Below, piece after piece: positions 1 to 12,494 of a stretch of 64,000 bases of DNA (position 1 is the first letter of the stretch; each line of letters opens with the position of its first letter). Source of the stretch: Plasmodium brasilianum (lineage: Eukaryota > Apicomplexa > Aconoidasida > Haemosporida > Plasmodiidae); NCBI RefSeq assembly GCF_023973825.1, contig NC_090121.1, forward strand, positions 310,001-374,000, in the 5' to 3' direction. The notes under the pieces are model-generated. The model was not told the DNA's origin, ran no database searches, and saw nothing but the letters and a program-made list of their open reading frames with translations. Position numbers and translations under genes: made by a program.

Positions 1-149
1 AATTACATTCTTGTGTATATTGTTATACATATGTTGATAAGTACACATCATTCTCAGGTTATTTCGTTCATATAATACATTTTTTACGCGATTATATTGT
101 ATGTTTGAAGTGAATTTATATATATAAATAATTGATATCTATATATAAG

Positions 150-487
150 CTAATATATAGGTATATGATTAATATATATGCATATGATTTATATATATGT
201 ATATGATTAATATATATGTATATGATTAATGTATATGCATATGATTAATATATATGCATATGATTAATATATATGCATATGATTAATATATATGTATATG
301 ATTAATATATATGTATATGATTAATATATATGCATATGATTAATATATATGTATATGATTAATATATATGTATATGATTAATGTATATGCATATGATTAA
401 TATATATGCATATGATTAATATATATGCATATGATTAATATATATGTATATGATTAATATATATGTATATGATTAATATATATGTAT
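150..487. repeat. 19-bp tandem repeat, about 18 copies
   Basis: The unit is close to ATATATGTATATGATTAAT. Units differ mainly at T/C in GTATAT versus GCATAT, and a few read AATGTATATGC in place of AATATATATGC. The AATGTATATGC variant recurs with the same neighbours 152 bp apart (near 231 and 383), which is eight units. This implies a higher-order duplication of an 8-unit block. Confidence 0.9.
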
Positions 488-705
488 ACACTGTGAATAT
501 TTATATTTATTTATTTATATACACACTTTGATTACATAAAATTGTAAAAAAAAATTAGAAAAATAAAATTCCTATGATTTCAGTAATCGTAATTTAAAAA
601 CTACATATATAATCTACGAACATAATGTTATATTCTAAAAAAATTTACAATTAATAAAAGGTGTCATTACATTTATCAAAACTTCTTTTTTTAAAAACTA
701 AGTTG

Positions 706-1065
706 TAATGCTCCTTTGTAATACTCCTTTGTAATACTCCTTTGTAATACTACTTTGTAATACTCTTTTGTAATACTACTTTGTAATACTCCTTTGTAAT
801 ACTCCTTTGTAATACTACTTTGTAATACTCTTTTGTAATACTACTTTGTAATACTCCTTTGTAATACTCCTTTGTAATACTACTTTGTAATACTACTTTG
901 TAATACTCCTTTGTAATACTACTTTGTAATACTCCTTTGTAATACTACTTTGTAATACTACTTTGTAATACTCTTTTGTAATACTACTTTGTAATACTCC
1001 TTTGTAATACTACTTTGTAATACTACTTTGTAATACTACTTTGTAATACTACTTTGTAATACTAA
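706..1065. repeat. 13-bp tandem repeat, about 27 copies
   Basis: The unit is TAATACTCCTTTG, with variants in which CTCC is replaced by CTAC or CTCT. The copies are contiguous and almost free of indels, then decay into a TAATACTAATTTT-like tail near 1060. It lies in intergenic DNA and encodes nothing evident. Confidence 0.9.
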
Positions 1066-2129
1066 TTTTTAGTCCTATTTTATAATACTAATTGTGTTAA
1101 AAAAATATATATATATAAATTTATGTATCTTGTATAAGTACATATGTGTATATATAATATATATATTATATTCATGTATATACAAATATATGTACATAAA
1201 CATATTTATTCTTTTCGCTTTAACAATCTGTGGCTATATTAAATAAAACTGCATAAAATTTAACTTTAAAAATATATAGAATAGTTTTTCACATTTATAT
1301 ATATGTATACATATATATATACACATGTATACATATATATATACACATGTATACATATATATATACACATGTATAAGTTCATTTAACAAATTTTTATTCT
1401 GTGCAATTTCAAATATATGCGTATATTTGTGCATGTACATAAATTTGTGCGTATATTTTTACATATATATATTTATATACATATATGTAATATAACGGTT
1501 ATAATATATGGTACAGTTAAAATCTGGTAATAATATCTTCATAGATTTTTCAAAATTTTTATATTATTTCTTATTTATTTTTTTTTTTTTTTTTCTAATG
1601 AAACGTTCAAAATTACATTTACGCATTTTTAACAATATAAAAACGTCCAACATAAATTAGAAAAAAAAATAATAACATATACATATATATATAAAACAAC
1701 ATATATATAGTAAAATAAAATAGAATTTGAAATTAATTATAATAAAAAAATATATATTATGCTAAAAACTGCGAGAGGTTAAGTATCTCTATAACAATTA
1801 AAAAAATATATTGTTACGTGTGCATAATATAGAATTCAATACCTTTTTAATATATATTATATATATATAACATTGTTGTTACTTGTACTTATTTGTAAAC
1901 TACTAATATACATGTTTTAAATTAGAGATTACAACATAACTTTTTAACTGTGTATATTAAATTATGCATAAATTTTGTGTAAACACGTAATACAAATTTT
2001 TGTTTTTTACTTTTTAGCACATACATATATATTCAAATATTTTTTATGTACATATTACGGCATAATCTATATTTTTTAAAAAGGATAAATGATATGTTAT
2101 GAACATATGTGCATATTTATATAATATAT

Positions 2130-2160
<31 letters not shown>

Positions 2161-2681
2161 GTATGTATGTGTGAGAATATATAAGTCACTCTTAAATTTT
2201 TCTTTTTTATGAAAAAGGGATATAGCATATTCCACGTATCTACGGAATTGTATAAGAACATAAACGAAAATGAAGCTGTCACAGCTTTTTACGTATTAAC
2301 AAAATAAAAGGTTAATAAATTTTTAAAATGTTTAACGTATACGTTTTGCTATATTAGTGTTGCACATAAAATAGAATACAGTAATAGCAGTGGCATGCCT
2401 ATCATTTCAATATAACGTATTTTTAAAAGATTACGATTCTTAAGTCTTTCCTATTTTAATATTAAACAAAGGAAGAAAATAAAGCAAGAAAATGAATAAA
2501 AGAGTAAATAAGTAAATAAATAAATAAAATAATAGTAACTTAATTTATAATATATAGAAGCAAGCACGTGTTTGTAAATTCCTCAAAAAAAAAAAAAAGA
2601 GTATGAATCCATCAAACTGTAATTACGAATCAGTTGCAGCAGCGGTTCATTCCTTTTAATTATGGTGCATTTATGGATATT

Positions 2682-2728
<47 letters not shown>

Positions 2729-4219
2729 GGTGTTTGTAAGCACGTTTACGCATTTGTATAAGTGCATTTGTTTTTAACTCTACAAATTAAAAACAATAAG
2801 ATTAACTACTTGTACTATTTGCTTTACCAGCATAGGAAATTATGCAGCTTCTAGCATAAAGGTGCAATAAGTACATTTCGTACCTTTTCTGTATATACGC
2901 ATTAGTGAAGTTTATATACTACTTGCACAGGTACGGAAAGCAAGTATTATATATATATATATATATATTTATGTATATATGTGCATATATATGTATATAC
3001 GTGCATGCATAAATGTGTTTATATAAATAGAGTACACCCATGTTCCTAGTATGTAATGAAATTAATATCAAATTCGTACTTAATTAGCCTTTTAAAAATT
3101 TCATTTTTTTCCTCCAGCGTCATAAGGGTAGATAAATGTGCACTGACCAATTGTGTACAAATTTTTACGGAACCCTTAGTATTCAGCTGTTATAACATTT
3201 TAATATTAATACATATTAGCAAACGAGTAGGCGTACTCGTCGTATGCTAGTTCTTATTAAACCAGTTTTTTCCCCCAATTGTAGGTATTTTTAAAAAACT
3301 TTTTCCATATATATAAATATATATTTGTAATTTTTCCGGGAACACGTTCCTATATAATGGGGATAAAATTAATAATATACTAATGTCAATACATAAATTG
3401 TTTGCTTTCTACATATATGTACACTTTTGTCATTACCTGTATACCTGTGTAACTTTTTTGTGCCCCTCACTAATATGCAATTAAAAAACTTTGGGGTTAA
3501 AAAAATAGAGGAAAGAAATGAAATATAAAAAAAATATAAGATACGTGAAAAAAAAAAAAAAATCTTTAAATAATAAGAAATACGCAAAATGTTAAGTGAA
3601 ATGCGGTTAACTAAATTTTTGCAAATTAAATTGTGTAATCACAATATTAAAATTAATTATGACTACTCATAAAATTGAAGGGTTGCGTGATGTTTAATAA
3701 AAAAAAAAAAAAAAAAAAAAAAATACGTGAAGTTCTATTATACATGAAAAGAGTTGCATCCATCTATCTATATATATCTGTCTGTATCTACATGTGTAAA
3801 CATAAATATATATATATATGACACATACAATGTATACATACATTCATATACGTGCATGCTCACGTATGCATACGCCAACCTAGTACGTTTATAAAAAACA
3901 GCGTTTCACTCTATTTCCATGAAAAACAATGAAATGAGCTTCATTCGTCGAAAAAGCCAATTATTGGTTAAAATTATGTATATATATAAATTCGCGAGGG
4001 GTTTGAAAAAAAAAAAAATATAATAATAAAATTTATAAATATACAAATACAAGTGCATATATATACATACACCTGAATACATGTCAACATATGCGTAAAG
4101 GCCGCATCTCCGTAAGTAAACTTGTGTTTTACATATAGATAATAATGTGTACATGTACCAAACACATGCATATATTTATTCACACATTTCCTCTATCCAT
4201 ACCAGCACTTACTCCACAA

Positions 4220-6964
4220 CTATGCACCGCTTTCGGTAGAATTGCATTTATTTATACAAGCCTTTTTTGAGATGGACCATTTATCATTATTAATGTTATC
4301 ATCACAATAACTGTCTCTTAAGTCACGTCTGACTGATGATCCTTCTGATACTTTGCTAACCCTTCTTCTGTTCATATTTCTTTTATAAGATTTTGGTTTT
4401 ACACTTGAACTTCTGCTTCTATAATGTTCATCATTCTTATTCATTGTATTTGAATTTTTATCACTTTTATCTTTAATATTTGTTGAATCTGTACTTCTTT
4501 CCTTGTCACTTTTATATAACTGTCCATCCTCATCATCACCTCTTGTACTTAATTCTCTATCATTTTTATCTATATTTATTTTTCCTTCTTTTTCGTTAGT
4601 ATAATCATCCTTATCTTTTTTCAAAATGTGTTGTTCTTCTCCTCTTTCTTCTCTTCCATTCCTAATAACACTTTCGCTTCTTTCACTTTTGTAGTTTCTT
4701 CCATACCTTCCTCCTGCTCCACCCCTTTTATATTTATCTCTTTTTTTCCCATTTTCAATACTTTCCATAGTCCCTTGCTTCTCGTAAAGTTGTTCTTTTT
4801 CTATCTGCTCCCTTTCCTCACTTCTTTCTCTTCTTTCACCTCTTTCCCTTCTTTCGCTTCTTTCCCTTCTTTCCCTTCTTTCGCTTCTTTCCCTTCTTTC
4901 GCTTTTTTCGCTTCTTTCCCTTCTTTCGCTTCTTTCCCTTCTTTCGCTTCTTTCCCTTCTCTCGCTTCTTTCCCTTCTCTCGCTTCTTTCCCTTCTTTCG
5001 CTTCTTTCCCTTCTTTCGCTTCTTTCCCTTCTTTCGCTTCTTTCCCTTCTTTCGCTTCTTTCCCTTCTTTCGCTTCTTTCCCTTCTTTCGCTTATTTCCC
5101 TTCTTTCACTTTTCTTCCTTCTTTCCCATCTTTCATTACCTACCCTCCTTTCGCTCCTCTCCATTGCTCTATCCTCACCTTCATCCTTTTCATTCGCCCT
5201 GCCATCACTCAACTGACTTCTTCCGTCAACGCCTTCTGCGTCCTTACCAATGTTTCTGTTATCATCATCCCTTTCTTTTTTTATATCACTATTCCTTTCG
5301 TTATCCTGTATGCTCCTTCTCTTTTCATGCATTCCACTGCCACTACCGCCACCACCTCCTCTTCTATAGCTGGCATCTCGTCTGTCGTGATATGTTGTGT
5401 TTTCCTTTTCATCTCTACTAAGTTTATTTCGATCATAATTTCTATACCTGTCATAAAATTTGTCCTTTCTATATTTATCCTTATCACGATTATAAGAATC
5501 TCCATAAAATTTATCATTAACATAATACTTTTTATGATCTCCCATATTATTTTCTTTATTATAATAATTAAATTCTCTATCTTTATTTCTATAAAGTATA
5601 CTGTCTAATGACGAGTCATTATATTTCACAACTTCGACTACATTTCCGTTAAACTTTTTTCCATTTAAAACTTCTACAGCTTTTTTAATCGTTTCATAAT
5701 TATAATATTCTATTATTCCATACCTCTCTTTATTATTATTACTATCTTGAATAATATTAGCATAATTTACTGACCCAACTTCTCTCCCAAAATCTTTTAG
5801 ATCTTGCCAGCTAGCTTTTTCATCAACATTTTTAACAACAATTCTTAAAGAATTTTTTCTTTCTCTTGACTCATTTCTATTATGGGGAGAATAATTGCGT
5901 TGATATTTTGAAGAAAAATTTCGATTATCATTTCTGTTATGAAAAAAAAAAGATCCTGGATGATGTGGTTGTACACTTAATTCTTCTCCAAAAAAAAATT
6001 TCCCATTTTCTTCTTGAATAGCATTTTGTGCATGTGATGACCTAAAATATTCTATAAATGCAAATCTTCTTTTCCACTGCATGTTCATAATATCTCCATA
6101 ATGTAAAAACTTTCTTCTTACATCTTCTTCTCTTGCATCTGGTGAAATATTGCCCACAAAAATTTTACATGGATCAGCTTTCTTATATCCATACTTATTT
6201 CTCATATCTTTTTGTCTTTCTCTTCTAATCATACCGATATTCATTCTATATGAATTATTATCATAAGGAGATCTTTGTCTATCAGCTCCTGGGGAATACC
6301 TTCTTATATTCATTCTTTCATTTCTTCCTCTATTATTATAATTATTCTCATACGGTCCAGAAACGTTATTATGTCCACTATTTCCCCATAACCTGTTACT
6401 GTTATGATTATTGTTATTACTATTATTATGATTACTATGATTATTATTATGATTACTATTATTGTTATTATTTTCCCTTTCATATCTGTACTTATCACTG
6501 TATTTTCTATCATTATTTCTGTCATACATCATTATATTCTTATTCCTATCTTTTGAAAAATTTCTTCTTGCAGGAGATCTATTATTATAATATCTATCAC
6601 GCGAAAAATTCTGATGATGATGATGATAATAATCTTTTCTACTCTTTGAATAATTTCTAGTTCTGTCCCCATTTGACATTTCATTTCGTTTCCCATGATA
6701 ATTTTCTACAGATGACTTCTTATAACTACTATTATTATAATTGTTTTCATTTTTATAATTCTCTCTACCACCTCCAGTCCCTTTTTCTCGACTTCTTGAT
6801 CCATATCTTCTGTTCTCCAACGTATAATACGACTCCTTTTCTTTCATATGCATATCCGACTTGTTTGTGAAACTGTTATTATCTTGCTTTTCGTACCTTT
6901 CTTCTCTATAATGATATTTATCTAACCCTTCCTCTGTTCTTCTCGAGGTATTATACTTACCCAT
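4220..6964 (-). CDS. Serine/arginine-rich splicing factor with two RRMs
   Basis: Single-exon gene of 914 codons with an ATG at 6964. The N-terminal 260 residues are R/N/Y-rich and low complexity. RRM1 spans about residues 265-335, with RNP2 CKIFVGNIS and RNP1-like RFAFIEYF. RRM2 spans about 373-448 and carries SWQDLKDFGREVG, the hallmark of the second (pseudo) RRM of SRSF1/SRSF4/5/6-type SR proteins. The C-terminal half is charged, with an SERRER repeat, RGG-like patches and RS/SR dipeptides near the end. By family it should act in nuclear pre-mRNA splicing, binding RNA through RRM1 and protein or purine-rich RNA through RRM2. It is much longer than metazoan SR proteins (about 200-500 residues) because of low-complexity expansion. 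Which SR paralogue it is cannot be decided by eye. Confidence 0.9.
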   Translation of the reverse strand: MGKYNTSRRTEEGLDKYHYREERYEKQDNNSFTNKSDMHMKEKESYYTLENRRYGSRSREKGTGGGRENYKNENNYNNSSYKKSSVENYHGKRNEMSNGDRTRNYSKSRKDYYHHHHQNFSRDRYYNNRSPARRNFSKDRNKNIMMYDRNNDRKYSDKYRYERENNNNNSNHNNNHSNHNNSNNNNHNSNRLWGNSGHNNVSGPYENNYNNRGRNERMNIRRYSPGADRQRSPYDNNSYRMNIGMIRRERQKDMRNKYGYKKADPCKIFVGNISPDAREEDVRRKFLHYGDIMNMQWKRRFAFIEYFRSSHAQNAIQEENGKFFFGEELSVQPHHPGSFFFHNRNDNRNFSSKYQRNYSPHNRNESRERKNSLRIVVKNVDEKASWQDLKDFGREVGSVNYANIIQDSNNNKERYGIIEYYNYETIKKAVEVLNGKKFNGNVVEVVKYNDSSLDSILYRNKDREFNYYNKENNMGDHKKYYVNDKFYGDSYNRDKDKYRKDKFYDRYRNYDRNKLSRDEKENTTYHDRRDASYRRGGGGGSGSGMHEKRRSIQDNERNSDIKKERDDDNRNIGKDAEGVDGRSQLSDGRANEKDEGEDRAMERSERRVGNERWERRKKSERREISERRERSERRERSERRERSERRERSERRERSERRERSERRERSERRERSERRERSERRERSEKSERRERSERRERRERSERRERGERRERSEEREQIEKEQLYEKQGTMESIENGKKRDKYKRGGAGGRYGRNYKSERSESVIRNGREERGEEQHILKKDKDDYTNEKEGKINIDKNDRELSTRGDDEDGQLYKSDKERSTDSTNIKDKSDKNSNTMNKNDEHYRSRSSSVKPKSYKRNMNRRRVSKVSEGSSVRRDLRDSYCDDNINNDKWSISKKACINKCNSTESGA
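4815..5115 (-). repeat. In-frame 18-bp repeat coding SERRER
   Basis: The + strand shows CTTCTTTCCCTTCTTTCG-like 18-bp units, which read SERRER on the coding strand. Some half units give SEKSER or ERRERR. The array sits at about residues 617-716 of the SR protein. It is an in-frame expansion that lengthens the RS-like charged domain. The opposite strand is open by chance because the unit length is a multiple of three. Confidence 0.9.
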
Positions 6965-7291
6965 CTTTTCCTTTTTAACACAAGTGCCAAAAAAGGAAAA
7001 ACAGGAAAAATGAAAAAAAAAAAAAAATGGAAAAAAAGGAAAAAAGAAAAAAAAAAAAAAAAAATTCGCTTATTAAACTGATATATACTGTCGAAACAAA
7101 CGGAAGGGGGAGGATATTAAAAAGAAATACCTATCTTCTGTTAATACGTAATGTATTGCTATATTACGATAAATATGGTAAAATATAGTGCAATGGAATA
7201 AAACAAGCAGAAGAGTTCTTAAACTTTTCAAACGTAAATCGATTTAAACTTATTATAATGTAAAAAGAAAAGAAAAAAAACGTATAGATAA

Positions 7292-7338
<47 letters not shown>

Positions 7339-10300
7339 ATATGAATAGATAAACATAAATAGCTTAAAATAAATGAAAAAACTTAAATAGATAAATACAT
7401 ATGAATAAAGTTAAATAGATATATAAGTAAAATGAAAAAAATATTACTCGTATAATAATTTTTTATATTTACATTATAAAGCCCCAAATGAATTTTTGCA
7501 CTTTTCAGCAATCTATATAAAAATAAGAATTTTTTTTTTTCTTAAAAACTGAACAGAGGCAGGTATTCGTAGAATATTTAAAGGGGGGAAAATAAATAAA
7601 AATAAAAAAAAATAATAAAATTATATTAAATTAAATAATATTCTTAAAAATTTTGGAGAAATGTACATTCATTTATTAAAACATTTTTATATAATTATGT
7701 TATATATTCTCAATTTTGCTCAAACTGTAAGAATATACTTTGAAAATTCTTTTTTTTATTTTTTAAATATATGAATATAAGAAAAATTAATGCATAAAAA
7801 TAAACAAAAGTGTAAATATATAAAATTTTATACATAAATACGTATATACATATACAAGTGCATTCATATGTAAGTATATAATATATAAGTGTATATATAT
7901 ATGCATTATATGAAGCTACTGTGCGGGCGAATTCCTCATTATATTGTAAAATAAACAAAACTTTTTATTTTTATTTTGCTTATTTTTTCTTATGCATTAT
8001 TATGATTAATGTATCAATTTTGCTTATACGTTTAATTATTCAATTGTTTGTTCATTGGTTTGTTCATCTGTTTGATCGTTTACTTGCAAATTTTTGTAGT
8101 TCATTTGTTTAAACTTTTATATGTTTATTTATTTACTTTTATGTTAATTCATTTAATTTCTCATTAATTCGTTTGTCCATCTATTTGTTTATTCAACTGC
8201 TTATATATTCATTTAACTGTTTTTCCGTTTTTAGTTTTTTTTTTTTATGGTACTACTAAAAATGAGATGTTTTTGATAACATACTTTTCATATAAGACTT
8301 TTTTCAAAGTTTTTTTTTTTTTTTTTTTTTTGTGATATATATATATATATATGTAATTATTTTGTTATTCTATGTACTTTGTTAAATTGTAATATTGTAT
8401 TTTTTTTTTTTTTTTTGCGCATTATATATTAATTATTACATTTATGGAAATGATAAAGATTATTACAAAAAGGAAATAAAAAAAAAAATTAAAATAAACT
8501 GAAGCTTAAACTTAAATTAAAATCTGAACTAAAACTTATACGCCTCTTATAAATTTAAAAATGCATCAATATTAGCTGAACTATAGTTCTTGCCATTTTA
8601 ACGATATATTATATAGGGTGCATTTCTCACTATTTCACACTTGTCCCTGTTGAGTTTTCTTTTCTTTGTTCATGTTTATGTTTATCTCTATCTTTTTCTT
8701 TTCTTTTTTTTAAAGGTGTTAAATGATAATTATTATATATTTTGGAATAATCAGAATTTAAAATATAACTGTTTAAACGTATAAACGTGTTTTCACTTTT
8801 TTAAGTGCATTTAATACATATATAATAGAAATATTTTTTTTGGCCTCACTAATTTTTTTTATATTACATTATGAGTATATATAAATATAACAAGTTCGCA
8901 AAATTTTGTGTATATTAAAAATTCTCATAAAAATCATAATTAAATCGTGCCATTTATTCTGATTGTGTAATTTTTATTATAAAGCAGTACATTCAACACC
9001 TAGTTATTGAAAATATGAAGCATATGTATATAAACATACGTATATACATATATATATATGTATAAGTATATAGTCGTTTACAATTGTTAACCAAGAAAAG
9101 CAAATATTTTATTTCGTAAAAATATAAGAAATATGAAAAATTAAATAGATAAGTAAAATTATTCTACAAGGGCTATATATAATAGCATAAAATTAGCAAT
9201 TACCACTACTCATCATTAGTATGTGCGACATCTACTTTATTTCATAGTGAACAAAAAAATTGCATAGTGCTCTTATTCGTAATAGTAATAGTTACTACTA
9301 TTCTTACACGTTGTTTATTATCTTGTCTGCTATTAATCCTTTTTTTTTTTTTTTTTTAATAACCTATCTAATTAATGACACTGCCCCCTTTTAATTTACT
9401 GCAGTTATTACAATCATTACTATCCTTCATCTTCATGTGCATATAAAATATTTAAAAGAAAATTTTTTAATTTTTAATGTTTAAAGAATATAAGTTATTA
9501 ACTCGCTGATAAAGCTATTTCAATTTAATTCAGCAAAAAATTGATATTTTTACAAATTTCATTCATAATACAGAAATTAAAAAAATAAATATTATTTCAA
9601 CTTATTTGAAAATTCCTTTTGCAAACATTTTATAACATTTCTCTTAATGTGTAATAAAGAATCTTTTAAAACAAATAAATAAGAAATTATATAAAATAAA
9701 ATAAAAAAGCCTTGAATAAACATGACATCTTTATAATAAATATATATAACCTTTTGTAATTTTAAGTGATGATAATATATTTATGTTTTTTCTCATACAT
9801 TAAAGGTACTTTATTAATATACCTTCAACTGATATACTCCATCAGTCATATATATATATATATATAAATATACCTACATCACAATATGACTTAGTTTAAA
9901 TATATATACTAATGCATTTCCGCAATAACTTATAATTATTTTTATTTTCCCATTTCGGTATTCCTGTATTTTTAATATTTGTTACATAAGTATACAATTG
10001 TAAAAACAAAACAGAAAATTTAATTTAAATTTTAATAAAGTATAATCATAATCACTTACGCTGACTATCCTCACCCAGAACTTCTTCAATGAAAAATTCC
10101 AATTGTAAAAAAAACAAAAAAAAAAAATAATAAAAACAAAAAAATCCTATTTTCTCAATATTCCACATTTTATACAATTATTTTGAAGGAAAAAATTGAA
10201 ATACATATTCACACAAAAAATTTTAGTAAAAAAATAAGTGAAAACTTTTTTCATACATATAATTCCAAAAATATATGAAAAAATACTTTATTTTTTGTCT

Positions 10301-11779
10301 AAATTAATCTTTCTCATATTTCTCATTGAACATTACAAAATTTTGATGTTCTTTTGCAACCGCTTAACAATTATTATAACTTATATTAAATATAAAATTC
10401 TCCTTTTTTTTTTTTCTTTTTCTTTTCTCCTTTTAATTTTACTTTATTTATTAATATATATTATGAAATTATTTATAAATAATATGTCAATAATTCTGAA
10501 CAGTTCAGGTAAAAAAATATAAGCAAGACGAAACAGAATTTTTGGGAACAAAGTATGTTCCTTCCATGATTTTAATTTGTTTTTTTGATACTATCCAATA
10601 ATACATATACGTCTGTACCATATATACGCTTGTAGCACATATATGTGTACCCTATATATGTCAGCCTTGTTTTAATATTTACGTCCTTAAAAAATTTGCA
10701 ACTACATTCTCCTTATTTTCAATAAAAAAATAATAATAAAATTATATCCGCTCAATTTAAACGCAGCATTTTTTAAAAAATGTAAGTTATACTATGTCCA
10801 TACATATGCTTTAAATGCATGTCCACATACTTTTCTTTTACATTTTTAAAATAAATAATAACATATTTGGAAAAAAAAAAACATTAATTATTCTTTATAT
10901 ATATATATATATATATATATGATACATACGTAAACAGTCAACAAACATCAAAGAAATTATAGTTCTTTTTTGCTAACAAGATTTCCATTTCTTTTGTGCT
11001 TTTTAATCCTTAAAAATTGTATGATTTGTTGTATCAATGTATATGTTAACACCCCATATTGTTATATATATATATATATACTGCACCTATGTATATATAC
11101 ATATATGCAAATGTCTAAAAAGCCAAATCCATATTTATATATAGCATTTCGTTAGTATTACATAGTTCACTACTTTTATATATTTCCATTTTCATATATT
11201 TTTTCCTTTTTTTATATATTTAAAAATTACATTAAAAAAAAATAAAATGAGTGCTACAAAAAAAAAAAAACTTATGTCACATAATACAAACTTTTTCATT
11301 TTTAACATTTCAAAATATTGTAATCCAACAAAAAAATTTTTAGTAAAAAAAAAAAAAAAAGGATATGACGTCTTTTTTATTATTATTAAAATATTCTCTT
11401 ATAACTGGCTCTTAACAGCTATTTCATAGCAACAACAACAACAAAAAAAAAAAAAATAATAAAGTGATAAAATAAATATAAATAGATAAAATAACAAATG
11501 ATATTCAACATTCTAGTAAACCGACTAAAGATGATCCAATGAAATTGAAGAAAACAACAATGAGTTATTATGCTTCTTAAATAATTTCACATTAATAAAA
11601 AATATTAAAAGAATAAAAAAATAGTTTTGTCTTAATTTTTATATCGTGAATCTCCTATTATTATATGTTTGATCTTTGTTAACAGTATTAATTATTCTCC
11701 TTAACTGTCTTATTATATGCATGTACGGGCATGCACCTATACATACAAAATATTCATATAAATAATGTACAATTGTATG

Positions 11780-11811
<32 letters not shown>

Positions 11812-11882
11812 TGTACATATAATAATCTGCGTAAAGTTCTGTGTGCCCCCAAATTTGTGGAGACCAAATTACAGTATCTTTT
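6965..11882. other. 4.9-kb intergenic region, no supported gene
   Basis: AT-rich sequence lies between the 5' end of the SR-protein gene and the 3' end of the next minus-strand gene. It holds (TA)n tracts (7290-7340, 10890-10920, 11780-11805), T runs (8310-8330, 8400-8417, 9340-9358), and degenerate TTCATTTGTTTG-like repeats near 8030-8220. The longest ORF, 10238-10522 (+), starts with GTG and codes mostly F/L/I/Y from T-rich DNA, so I do not call it. The part just left of 11882 may be 3' UTR and terminator DNA. Confidence 0.5.
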
Positions 11883-12494
11883 TTACGCATTGTCATTAAC
11901 ATCTTTATTTAAATAATTTTCAATTTCATAAATTTTCATATCCAAAAATTTATCTGTATCCGATAAATTATTGTACTGATTTTCGTATTTCTTCATTTCA
12001 ATTAACAATTTACTTAAAATATCCTTTAACGAATTAAATTTCAAGCTCGCATTTAGCTGATTTTCAAAATTCTCTGTTCCTAAACATTTATTTAAATTAA
12101 TATATTCTAAATTGTAGTTATTGTTTAAATTTTGTAATTTATTATTTAAATCCTGTTTTATTAATTCATTTCTTCTATAAGATATTTTATCATTTATTTG
12201 AATTTCTTCTGCTACATTTCCAAAAGATTCCTTTAAAAATTTTAAAAAATTTTTTGCATAATCATATAAAACATCTTCATATTTAACACCTTTCACATCT
12301 TTTAATTTTTCCAATACATTCAAGGCATTATATTTTTGTTCAAATTTTAAGTTTTCTGTTCGCATTAATCTTTTTAGTAAATTTATATTTTCTTCATATT
12401 TTTTTTGACATTCTATTTCTTCATCTTGTTTTTCTGATGTAATATCCGAAAATAAAAAATTCCAAATGAACTTTAATTCTTCAACTGCTGACAT
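11883..12494 (-). CDS. Conserved-looking protein of unknown function, coiled coil
   Basis: 203 codons, starting at the ATG at 12494 (MSAVEELKFIWNFLF). The frame stays open for 25 codons upstream, but only to a TTG, so the ATG is preferred. The protein is hydrophilic and almost wholly helical in character. Leu/Ile-Asn-Glu-Lys heptad-like patterning runs from residue 35 to the end, including NNLSDTDKFLDMKIYEIENY near the C-terminus. There is no signal peptide or membrane segment. Composition is mixed, without homopolymer runs, which argues for a real constrained protein. I do not recognise the family; a structural or complex-forming role would be a guess. It is single exon, and an A-rich leader precedes the ATG. 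Confidence 0.75.
   Translation of the reverse strand: MSAVEELKFIWNFLFSDITSEKQDEEIECQKKYEENINLLKRLMRTENLKFEQKYNALNVLEKLKDVKGVKYEDVLYDYAKNFLKFLKESFGNVAEEIQINDKISYRRNELIKQDLNNKLQNLNNNYNLEYINLNKCLGTENFENQLNASLKFNSLKDILSKLLIEMKKYENQYNNLSDTDKFLDMKIYEIENYLNKDVNDNA

Larger units (their letters stand above)
1..4219. other. Intergenic region, no supported gene
   Basis: This stretch lies downstream of the SR-protein gene. It holds the 19-bp and 13-bp minisatellites listed separately, several (TA)n tracts and poly(A)/poly(T) runs, for example near 2690-2720 and 3700-3720. The only ATG-started ORF with mixed composition is 3056-3250 (+), 64 codons. It contains a pyrimidine stretch followed by CCTCCAG, so it could hide a splice acceptor, but I found no partner exon. 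I see no tRNA-like or other RNA gene. Confidence 0.6.

Noticed and set aside
3056..3250. 64-codon ATG ORF with an internal CCTCCAG
   Set aside because: The composition is mixed and tempting, but no phase-compatible partner exon, recognisable motif or flanking context supports it.
4628..5608. 326-codon plus-strand ORF rich in S/F/P
   Set aside because: Antisense to the SR-protein gene; open only because the 18-bp repeat is a multiple of three.
10238..10522. 94-codon hydrophobic plus-strand ORF
   Set aside because: It starts with GTG, has T-rich composition, and no splice partner was found.
6965..11882. Candidate centromere
   Set aside because: Plasmodium centromeres are extremely AT-rich (about 97%) with dense internal repeats. 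This stretch has normal intergenic complexity and scattered G/C.
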